Positions 11,901 through 19,864 of a stretch of DNA of 20,210 nucleotides are shown here, piece by piece; position 1 is the first letter of the stretch; each line of letters begins with the position of its first letter. The notes beneath the pieces are model-generated. The model searched no databases. It saw nothing but the letters and a program-made list of their open reading frames with translations, and was not told where the DNA came from. The DNA comes from Pelargonium cotyledonis (lineage: Eukaryota > Streptophyta > Magnoliopsida > Geraniales > Geraniaceae). The stretch is taken from contig JAYMTA010001391.1 in assembly GCA_036897625.1 (NCBI GenBank), forward strand, positions 1 through 20,210, given 5' to 3'. The translations under genes and the position numbers were made by a program.

Positions 11901-14900
11901 GAGCACATGTAACGATCAAAAAAGGTTTTGAATGTGTAGTTGGGAAAGCATTTTGTCTCACCATTAATTCTAATGGTTTAGTGAGAAGGGGAAAAAATAG
12001 TTCAAGAATATCTTTGTTGTCATATAAACAAAGTAAAACATATGTTTCACACAACATGCCACTCCAATTTCACATTTTGCATATCCACAAATAAAGCTAT
12101 AAGAAACATCTAAATTAACTTTCAGTCACACTGCTTGTACACAAAATGGATAAAGTAGTCTCAAGATCATTATTTACTTCCAAGAGGACACTTCAATATA
12201 CCCAATGCTTGGTTATAACTTAAAACAATCAATACTGAACTTTCCTATAGCATGAGATTTTTTTTCTGGAGGAGAGAGAGAGAGAGAGAGAGAGAGATGT
12301 AGCATCCTTCAAACCATGAGTTACATAGTGTGTAGCACAATGACAGCTTACCTGCAAACTCCCAAATGCACGGTCATTGATCTCCCAGGTCTGGCAAAGC
12401 AGACGAGTGGCCGTAGCATGTAGCACTCTGGATATGAAATAAGAGCCATTAATACCAGCAAAAAAAAAAAATCATTAGAACAAGTAAAGACACTTAAACG
12501 TTGTTACTATTAACCGAATCAACATTACCAGAATATTGCTTCCATATACACAAAACAATTTGAAGGCTACTGGATATCTTAATAATATTTTCCATAAGAG
12601 TGAGATCCAGTTTAACCTATATAAATTACTGCTTCAATTTACTACATATGAAACAATAACATAAAGCACCAACATACAATGACATATTTAGCACAGGTCT
12701 TTTTCCAGTTATAACAAAGAAAGAAATTTAACAAATCTTCAAATGACTATGTCACAGTCCAGTAGGGTGAAGGCATTAACGAGATAGCTATGATTGCCAT
12801 GGAAAAGAGTGCATCATGGTTGGATGATAGAAATATTTCTAATTTGAAAATACATATTAAACATATGAAGAAGAAAGCCGCAGAGGTACATAGTACACAC
12901 AATTTTGAATCCTTGTTAAGCATAGGCAAGATAGTCTGAACTACCAGTGGAACCATCATAGTGTGTGAGGCAAGAGATGGAAGCATTCCCAAAAGTTTAA
13001 GCTGCATAAATAATTGAACAAAAGAAAAGTAGATAATAGTGACAAATGATAGGGCAGAAAGGAAAAGACACTGTGACCTACATAAGGTAAAAGAGAAGTG
13101 GGTCTAGAATAAAAAGGAAAGCTCACCAGCATATCACGGCGCATTATGTCATTTCTGGCAAACATGTTATTGAAAAATAGAATGGTCAACAATAATGTTA
13201 CTCCTATTTTAGGATCCATATTACCAATAGCAGCCAAGGAATCTACATAAGAACTCCCCGATGACTGATGCATCACCATTACACCACTAATTGCTCCGAG
13301 TAGTAGAGGCATTTCTGTAAGTACAAACAGCAGGGATTATCAGACCAGGCCACTCCTTATTACTGGTTTACTACTTGGTGTGAAACTTGGAATCAAAACG
13401 TCTTACCAGTTAAAAATAACTGTTGAGTATGAGACACAGGTAAGGAATTCTTTTGTCTATCAATAATCCATGAAGAGTATTCTCTTAATTGAGAAGCCCA
13501 AGATCTCGGTTCATCGTGCATTACTTTGTCAACAAATTTAACAGTGGAAGAAAGCCTTAGAAAGAAAATGGAAGATGAGGTTTCATCCTGACAAACAGAG
13601 CACAAAAAGTTTTTAGAAACTCTCACCATCATATGCTAGCTATAGTTCCATTTAGTATTCTTAACTCCAAAACGCTGAGCACCTCTTCCTTCTCAATCCA
13701 ATACGGAGAGAAAATATACATGTTGGACATTAGCACGTCTAAAGAATGGGAAATATTACTCAGTGATTATAACTAGTGATATACTGATCACACATAGCAT
13801 GGTCAAGCGCTGCAATTATTCTGCCGAACATCATATATCTAGCATTTTCTGTAAGTCTATAAATGACCAATAAAAAGCCTGAACATAAGAATTTCATACA
13901 GAAGGAATCAAATATAAACCTGAAACCACAGATGTCGCAAAAGCCTAAAAACAATACATCCAGGTTTACTGATTGATGGAAATCCAACTTCCACGGAGCA
14001 TCCACTACTCGACGCCATCAACAGTTTTGCTGAGAGCATTTCCAGGATAACAAGCAACTCGGTTGCAGCTCCTTTAACAGACTTTGAAGGAGACGACATC
14101 AAGTTGATGACAGGAAATAAGAATAAAAGCTCTTCACTCAAAGCGCATGTAGTTATATCAGGCATGTACTCTACAGAAGCAAATACAAAATTGTACACTT
14201 CAAAAGCGGAATATAAGCAAATAAAATAAGGCAATGCTAACATAATATTGTAGAGATCATTAAAAATAAATATAAATTAGTTTATAATGCGGCAGGGAAG
14301 ATAAAATGATGAGATCATTTAAATTCAAAATGAAAACCATAGTGGGTCAATCATGGTTACTACAAATTTATTCAAGTAGTCACTGATAAGAGTTGTTAAA
14401 CTTTGCTTGACTAAGCTTAAGCATTTAAGTGGGTTGGAGGGCACTAGTATATATAGCAGTCTCAAAAATCCACGCTTTCAATATGAATATTTCAACACTC
14501 CCTCTCACTTGCAGGTATGCTCTGCACATGGATCAAAAACTATGCGGAGAGGCAACACAAACCCAAAATCAAACTAGCTCTAATATCATGTTAAACTTTA
14601 CTATGATATAAAAACTTAAGTTGAGTGAATGCCCAATTAATTTCTCAAGAGGTCAAAACCCATACACTTTCAAAACAGAATACTTAATTGAGAAAATGAA
14701 GTACTAGAGACATATACGTTTTCCCTCATAAAGCTCGTATTTCTATCTAGAGCATGTACTAGAGTTCAACTAATTAAACATATCTAAGGTCATGCTAGCT
14801 CATAAAATAACTGATGAATATTGAAGAAACTATGGTTGCTAAGCCTCATGCAATGGTCAATGGACCATTAAAAGTAGTAGTAAAAGACAATATTTTGCCC

Positions 14901-16788
14901 ATAATACAAGTGATTAGTGGATGCAATGTCATGTTATTCGTCATAACTTTATGCTATAAAGGGGAAAAAGAAAATATGCATGCATGAAACAGAATTATTA
15001 CAAAGTGACATTGCCTTGAAACCTAGAACAACCTTTACCGATTATATAAGTAAGATACTCGAAGTGCATTCCATATGACCAAAATAATTTAACTTCTTCT
15101 ATAGAAAATTAAGCCAAGCATACCATTTTCGCTTTTCCACTTCAAGATGAAGAGGAGGAGTTTCAATATAGAGAGTTGTTCGTGTTCAAGCTCAGACTGA
15201 ATGAGGATAGTAAATAAGGGCAGTATAACCGATGATAACTCGTGAATATACTGTAATCCTATATCCTTCTGGACCACCACCAAATGTTTTGACAGCTCAA
15301 CAAAAGGCTCACAGCCACCAGGGTGCCACTTAAGAGACGTACATAGTGAAAGGATGGCCTCTAAAAGTTCCACACTGCATAGTTGAGCCTCTCTAATCAG
15401 CTGCTATCATAAACGATAAAGATAACTATAAAAAAGGCAATGAAATTATAATGTCATCAATTACCTATTATAAACTCAAATTTTTTTTTTCAAAAAAAAA
15501 AGCAGGAATTTAGGGAACAATACAAATCGAGCAAGACAGATTCCACTTTAAAGTTCAAGGGGGCATTGATAAGAAGTTTTGATTACATACCAATTTGGTT
15601 TCAAAAAAGTGTCTCAAAACCACAGTATATGCGTCCACCATGCATTCAACCAAGTAGTTGAAGTTTCTCAAGTCCTGACAATTTTTTACCATTCATAAGA
15701 TTGTTAATATGAAGTTGCACCGAACCCATCAGTCTCAAAAGCAAAATGAAACAGAACAGGTGAACAGTCTAACATCACCATTATACTGCACTAGATAATT
15801 AAACTAGCATATGCATCAGATAAATGAACTTACTTCAGCATTCTTGCATGGAAAATATTTGAGGCACCCCATCAATAACTTGAATATGGGCATTGCATCA
15901 TTAGGGAATGAGCAGCATAGTGATGTTATTGATGATATCAACTGCCTCGCAAAGGACGATGACGATGAATCTGAAAAGGGTATTCGTAAAATTGAATAAC
16001 TCAAGAAGGGTCTCAAGAATTGGCAAACTTCCACCATTCGCCTGTGCCTATTTGGAGCCATAAACAGTATAACTTGTCGCACAAGCTCTGACTGGACCTC
16101 GGTTCGGCATGAGAGCACCTGTAACCATGAAACTTTCACTACATTAACGCTTAAATTCTTCTAAGCCGGTTTGATACTGAATTCGATATCATCATCAGGA
16201 TGATTACAATTCTTTAGCCTACCAATAAATTTGAAACCGAAGTCGATATCCAAAAATTCCAAATTTAAAATATAAAAAACACAAACAACAACAATCCCAA
16301 TTTCAGGGATTCAAATGTCAAATATATAACTCCATGCACCACACAACCAGAGACAGCCAACGACTGACCTTAACAAAGGGGTGACTCTCCGGCGCTGAAA
16401 AAGGGGGGTCCCCCCCGGGCACCCCCCCCCGCCACGAACCATTACTCTTTTGAAATTCGAACCGGGCAAGAAAGCCCAGTCCCTTGACAAAAACATCGAC
16501 GTAGCGGGGCAGCGATCCTTCGAGCGCGGACTGAAGCTCCAGGAAACCGCGAGAGACGTCGATTTTGGAGTCGGTTACGAGGCGGCACAGCTCGCGAACT
16601 GACTGATCTACGACGGCGGGGGAGGTGGAGTGGAGGCATTGAGAGATGGCGTCTCTGCCGGGTCCGGAATCCGGGTCCAAGTAATCAGGAGCGGATCGAA
16701 GCTTCGAGAAGATAGAGATGACAGCAAATTTCTGGAGCGAGGGTTGGGGCACTCTGGTTTTCTCGAGTAAGGGAGTGTATGAGTCCAT
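2901..16788 (-). CDS. RST1: RST1 (RESURRECTION1), focadhesin-like exosome-Ski coupling protein, complete
   Basis: RST1 is a cytosolic alpha-solenoid protein; in Arabidopsis, with RIPR, it links the RNA exosome to the Ski complex for mRNA decay, limits gene silencing, and is needed for normal wax and embryo development. Animal relative: focadhesin. Exons, 5' to 3': 16788-16369, 16118-15834, 15674-15591, 15400-15124, 14170-13920, 13587-13407, 13314-13127, 13001-12901, 12427-12352, 11841-11710, 11629-11548, 10713-10641, 10218-10050, 9863-9733, 9622-9531, 8306-8218, 8138-7923, 7796-7719, 7597-7415, 7311-6409, 6328-6032, 5040-4372, 4112-3962, 3788-3670, 3266-2901. All introns are GT-AG; phases close to 5613 nt (1870 residues, close to the 1841 I recall for Arabidopsis). 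Recognisable blocks: N-terminal [20 protein letters not shown] (from about residue 7), [12 protein letters not shown] (about 335), [20 protein letters not shown] (about 602-621), [14 protein letters not shown] (exon 17), [18 protein letters not shown] (exon 19). Start chosen as the first ATG, matching the family N-terminus. DUF3730 presumably lies in the first half; hydrophobic helices are solenoid, not clear membrane spans. No frameshift or stop seen. Acceptor of exon 23 could shift by 9 nt. Confidence 0.95.
3267..3669 (-). other. RST1 intron 24
   Basis: Last RST1 intron (403 nt), GTAAGC donor at its 5' side and TTGCAG acceptor. AT-rich; I see no gene, repeat or structured element. Confidence 0.85.
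5041..6031 (-). other. RST1 intron 21
   Basis: Long AT-rich intron (991 nt) with a GTAGGT donor and a CCTCAG acceptor, between the exons encoding residues about 1338-1436 and 1437-1659. The open stretches inside it (5094-5300, 5660-5944 on minus) translate to Phe/Leu-rich low-complexity sequence expected from A/T-rich DNA, so I call nothing there. Confidence 0.85.
8307..9530 (-). other. RST1 intron 15, longest intron, with repeat remnants
   Basis: Longest RST1 intron (1224 nt), GTATCA donor and CTGCAG acceptor. It holds a short GC-rich patch at 8547-8590 unlike its surroundings, a TA-rich run at about 8596-8610, and three GCAGT units at about 8915-8931. The patch resembles the GCGC/AGGCGC-type dispersed repeats of plant genomes. 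No coding potential recognised; the length probably reflects old insertions. Confidence 0.8.
8547..8590. repeat. GC-rich AGGCGC-type repeat fragment in RST1 intron 15
   Basis: A compact patch with GCGCAAGGCACGGCGCGC followed, after an A/T spacer, by AAGGCGCAC, inside otherwise very AT-rich intron DNA. The alternating GGCGC/GCGCC words are typical of a widespread plant dispersed repeat. Only a fragment is present and boundaries are approximate. Confidence 0.4.
10219..10640 (-). other. RST1 intron 12
   Basis: Intron of 422 nt with a GTGAGG donor and a GGTAG acceptor, splitting an AGC serine codon (exon 12 gives AG, exon 13 gives C). I see no other feature in it. Confidence 0.85.
10714..11547 (-). 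other. RST1 intron 11
   Basis: Intron of 834 nt, GTAATC donor and ATTCAG acceptor, splitting a GAT aspartate codon. It includes a near-palindrome around 10937-10956 (AGTTTGATAATTGATAAACT). No gene recognised. Confidence 0.85.
11842..12351 (-). other. RST1 intron 9 with a CT/GA microsatellite
   Basis: Intron of 510 nt, GTAAGC donor and TTTAG acceptor. It contains a GA dinucleotide run at about 12270-12297 (CT on the transcribed strand) about 55 nt downstream of the donor. Otherwise AT-rich without recognisable genes. Confidence 0.85.
12270..12297. repeat. (GA)n / (CT)n microsatellite
   Basis: About 13-14 uninterrupted GA units on the plus strand. In minus-strand translation it gives the spurious SLSLSLSL peptide, showing that this reading frame is not coding here. 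Confidence 0.95.
12428..12900 (-). other. RST1 intron 8
   Basis: Intron of 473 nt with a GTGTGT donor and an ATCCAG acceptor. Two other GT donors lie within a few bases; only the chosen one gives TT+A (Leu), which keeps the conserved [12 protein letters not shown] block in frame. Nothing else seen. Confidence 0.8.
13588..13919 (-). other. RST1 intron 5
   Basis: Intron of 332 nt with a GTTTAT donor, weaker than the other donors of the gene, and a TGTCAG acceptor. No other feature seen. Confidence 0.8.
14171..15123 (-). other. RST1 intron 4 with a retroelement-like remnant
   Basis: Intron of 953 nt, GTATGC donor and CTGTAG acceptor; it splits the GAG codon of the conserved KSEN-E junction. 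The middle (about 14400-14660) looks like a degraded transposon-derived repeat, described separately. The rest is AT-rich with no gene. Confidence 0.85.
14400..14660. mobile_element. degenerate LTR/TRIM-like retroelement fragment in RST1 intron 4
   Basis: Contains phrases common in dispersed plant repeats: CAACACTCCCTCTCACTTG at about 14493-14511, and AGCTCTAATATCATGTTAAA around 14575-14595. The second, read on the minus strand, is close to TGGTATCAGAGC, the tRNA-Met primer-binding site of many plant LTR elements, with two substitutions. Related short motifs (GCTTAAGCATTTAAG upstream, ACTTAAGTTGAGTGAATG downstream) flank it. No coding domain remains and ends are uncertain. Confidence 0.4.
15481..15501. 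repeat. T10-C-A10 inverted homopolymer
   Basis: A run of ten T, one C and ten A inside RST1 intron 3, a perfect self-complementary pair with a one-base loop. It is a low-complexity site with no evident function. Confidence 0.8.
16403..16430. repeat. G/C homopolymer palindrome inside RST1 exon 1
   Basis: Plus strand reads G6-T-C7-G3-C-A-C9. The G6/C7 arms are self-complementary, and on the coding (minus) strand there are runs of nine and seven G. It encodes the Gly/Pro-rich insert GGVPGGDPP between NGSWR and [11 protein letters not shown], at about residues 118-130 of RST1, where Arabidopsis has only a few residues. The reading frame is kept. Confidence 0.85.
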
Positions 16789-17051
16789 TGTTGCAGGGAG
16801 CTGATAGTGTGCTGCGAGTGCGAACTAGAACTGAAGAAACACATAGACAAGCACAACTACGGTCTACGGAGGGTAGCAGAGGCGAGCACTGCCTGTTCAG
16901 TCCTGTGGCAATTGAAACGGCGTCGTCTCTTTGATGTGGAACATTTGAGTTTTGAGAGTGGTGTTGGCAATCCGGGTCGGGGTCGGGTTATGGCGGGTTT
17001 TGGGTCTCACCCTTCACTCTTTTTTTATTTTGCTTTTGATAAAAAAACTAA
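16789..17051 (-). promoter_or_regulatory. RST1 5' UTR and proximal promoter (inferred)
   Basis: Sequence immediately upstream of the RST1 ATG, GC-richer than the rest of the spacer, up to the MITE. I see no clear TATA box at a standard distance, which would fit a housekeeping-type promoter. The plus-strand open frame at 16807-17073 has no recognisable similarity and is not called. Confidence 0.5.
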
Positions 17052-17297
17052 TACTCCTTCCGTCCCAAAATGAATGTCCTGTTTGTTTTGCATTTTTGTT
17101 CTAAAATGAGTATCTTGTATTCTTTTCTAGTAAATTAGTTATGCATGAATTGTCAATAATATCCTTATAAAAAGTTAGTTAGAATTTCTCAACACATGAT
17201 CATGAGAATACAATAATAAACATATCACACTAACTAATTTCTCCTTAATTTTTCTCAAAATAAAAAGGAGAACACTCATTTTGGGACGGAGGAAGTA
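17052..17297. mobile_element. Stowaway-like MITE (Tc1/mariner type) with TA target duplication
   Basis: Element 17054-17295 (242 bp) flanked by TA dinucleotides at 17052-17053 and 17296-17297. Terminal inverted repeats begin CTCCTTCCGTCCCAAAATGA on the left and CTTCCTCCGTCCCAAAATGA on the right (reverse complement), then diverge slightly. This is the CTCCCTCCGTCCC signature of plant Stowaway MITEs. The interior is AT-rich and non-coding, so it is non-autonomous. It lies about 265 bp upstream of the RST1 start codon. Confidence 0.92.
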
Positions 17298-18381
17298 ATA
17301 TATTAATTTAAATCGAACGATAACAAAGACGACATATAATTGGGGGTTTGAGTATCAATCTACCCAGACAAGTCTAACAAAAAAATAAAAAATTTGACTA
17401 ACTTGTGGGCCTCTCGGTTCACAAACCAACCCGAAAAAATAAAAAATGGACATTATCAAACTAAGTTATAATGGCTAAAACATCTCGAATAATCAAACCA
17501 AAGGCACTTAAATCATTCTCATCAATTTGAACTATCAAGTTTAAGGAGTTGGAATCATTCCCTCCAGCGTGAAAAGCACAAACAACTGACAACGGTTGCA
17601 GTTGAAGTTCAAGGCGACCCCATGGATGGATTTGCCAACGGTCATTCGCAACCATCGGGTATATCATCTGATTCGACAACAAACTTGAAGGTTGATATGA
17701 TGACTTTGGTCAAATCACCACTTTCCAAGACACTTTCTCCTTCTCTGCAACCGCCTCTTGTTGCCCTACCAAACACCAATCAAAAAAAAATCTACCGCGA
17801 ATCTACACCACTCTGCAAACCTTAACAACTCCTTAACTTACTATCAAAACAAGACTCGTTATTTTAACAAGAAATACCACAATTTTTTATCTGTAAATCC
17901 AAGAAATTATCGTCATTTTAAAAATAAAAAATAATCATAATTGAACAAAAACTTTACCCGACTCTCAAAATAGCATTGAGAAAGAGAGATGCACAAGCCC
18001 AAAATCTAATACATTCGTAATTTATTGAAGACACTTCACTTTTTCCAAGTCTAACTTGAATGTCATATTCATTCACTTTGATTTCATTTAATCATTTAAT
18101 CATCGCTTTGTGTCTTTGTCTATGGAATTCATGATGACATTTGTTGTCTCTTGATTTGTGTTAATCATCAATTTGGCTAACAACAATATTGTTTTTCACT
18201 TTGATTTACGGATATAACATGACATCCGACCACAATTCTAATGAGAATCATGAGTCATTCGTGTGATTTAAAGTCATGGAAGCACATTAATACAACGAAT
18301 CAAATATTCGATTTAGAGCTTCATAATGTGAGATTGAAGTTGTGTACAAACGAGCACCAACCATTGGTTTAAAGTATATAT
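17298..18381. other. intergenic, no recognised gene
   Basis: Mostly AT-rich DNA. A block at about 17470-17825 is more complex and GC-richer, with overlapping short frames on both strands (17461-17682 minus, 17622-17825 plus) but no family I recognise and no good start context. The remainder (17830-18381) shows nothing beyond low-complexity AT DNA. Confidence 0.5.
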
Positions 18382-18539
18382 ATATAAAGTAATATAGACA
18401 TCAGTTGACTGATATAACTTTATATTACTCATTATATGTTTTTGACCATTATATATATACATATAAAATAATATAGGCATTAGTTGACTGATATAACTTT
18501 ATATTACTCATTGTATGTTTTTGACCATTATATGTTTTT
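18382..18539. repeat. 79-bp tandem duplication, two copies
   Basis: Units 18382-18460 and 18461-18539 align at a constant 79-base offset, both containing GTTGACTGATATAACTTTAT and TATTACTCATT followed by ATGTTTTTGACCATTATAT. They differ at scattered positions. A short third echo of TATGTTTTTGAC closes unit 2 at 18531-18542, suggesting a nested 17-bp duplication. Confidence 0.9.
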
Positions 18540-18542
18540 GAC

Positions 18543-19364
18543 AACTCTAGTACCAGACTCGAACAATCTGAAACATAAAATTGACGTTTTCTTATACCTT
18601 CTAACAGAAGAGATTTTAGAACTTTAGAAGAATGATGTTCTAGCATATGATGTGTCACTTAAACAATATTTCACTTTATGCGGTGAGTTGTCGCGAACTA
18701 AGTTTCCTATATTACTCATTGTTGTTGGGCTTGAGCCCTACTGGGAAAATGATATTGCATGGAGCTAGAACAACAATTTGGGCCTTGACTCACAAATATA
18801 ATGGTATGTGTTGATTAAATACGACCCCGCTAAACTACGGGTCCAAGTTGGGTTGAGTTTAGTGCATATGCGGGTTGGGTCGAGCCGGCCCATCAAATTC
18901 ACATGCATGCATCCATTCTTAACCTGAGATGCAAGTTTTGGGTTGTATGAACTATTGAAACATTTGGAATTTTCAAAAATTGAGAATGAGCTTAGATCTT
19001 CTATACTGGAAAATTAATTTTAATTGTCACAATCTTCCAAAATTATTGTTCCTGTTATTATTATTATTATATATTAGGCCATAAAAGTGTTTTAAGAGTC
19101 GTTGATTTGTGACAACTATACAACGACGCATAAATGCATTCTCAATATTATTGCATCTTGCAATGCATGTAGCGACAAAACATGTCTATCACAAACTTAC
19201 ACCAACTAGGGCAACAATAATGACCGTAGCAAATTGTTAGGCTCAATATCTTAATTTTGTTGTGCATTCATCACAAATTTGAATAAGCAACGAAACATAT
19301 ATACATAGTGGTTGCGGCAAGAATTTACATCGTTGTCGAAGTAATTATAAGTTCACAAAAACCG
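18543..19364. other. intergenic, distal upstream of oleosin
   Basis: AT-rich spacer without a gene. It includes a partial echo of the tandem unit (TATATTACTCATTG at about 18708-18721), a GC-richer stretch near 18830-18895 containing GGGTTGGGTCGAGCCGGCCC, an RY repeat run CATGCATGCAT at 18902-18912, a short TTA microsatellite around 19055-19069, and scattered CGACAA/CAACGA words between 19100 and 19340. Confidence 0.5.
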
Positions 19365-19864
19365 TTAGTTCCATATATTAGTATGATATAACAAAAGCAG
19401 CTAAGTCATGAATCCATTAAAAATATGCAAATCCAGGTGGTATCCAAACTTGAATTCAGTCACAGCGGACACGGACACAAAAGTAAGAGAGAGAAAGAGA
19501 GAGGTCATAGGATTCGGTGTCGCTTTCCGGAAACAAGCCCAAACCCAGCACCACCTGTTCGCACCTAAACAACACAACACATCACTTGCTCAAAAACCAC
19601 ATGCAATGTGGCAACACAAAGCTTCCCAAATTAACCTTTCATTTTGGTCTCATTACAAAGGTTATGTTCTCGATCCATGCCCTTCCCTGAAACTTGTTCC
19701 TCATGCACACCCTCCTCTTGCCATCTCTCCTCCTACGTGTCACCTTCTCGCTCCTTCTCCTCCTTTTTAAAACCACCCCCAACTCCACACTCAACAGTAC
19801 ACAACATTTTAGCTCCTCTCATTCACAACTTTCTACAAACACCTTGTGTGCAATATCTCCAATT
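19365..19864 (+). promoter_or_regulatory. oleosin promoter and 5' UTR with seed-type motifs
   Basis: Proximal upstream region of the oleosin. Visible motifs: RY cores CATGCA at 19600-19605 and 19702-19707 (bound by the B3 factors ABI3/FUS3/LEC2 in seed genes), an ABRE-like ACGTGTC at 19735-19741, a pyrimidine-rich tract at about 19708-19765, and a TATA-like TTTTTAAAA at 19764-19772, about 95 bp before the ATG. Together these fit a seed-specific, ABA-responsive promoter. Motif function is inferred, not shown. Confidence 0.65.

Noticed and set aside
14429..14611. Plus-strand 60-residue frame in RST1 intron 4
   Set aside because: Its sequence is the translation of the retroelement-like remnant and has no independent support as a gene.
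2901..16788. RST1 region as several separate genes or as a pseudogene
   Set aside because: Phases join exactly at every GT-AG junction into one 1870-residue protein matching RST1 order and length, with no in-frame stop or frameshift.
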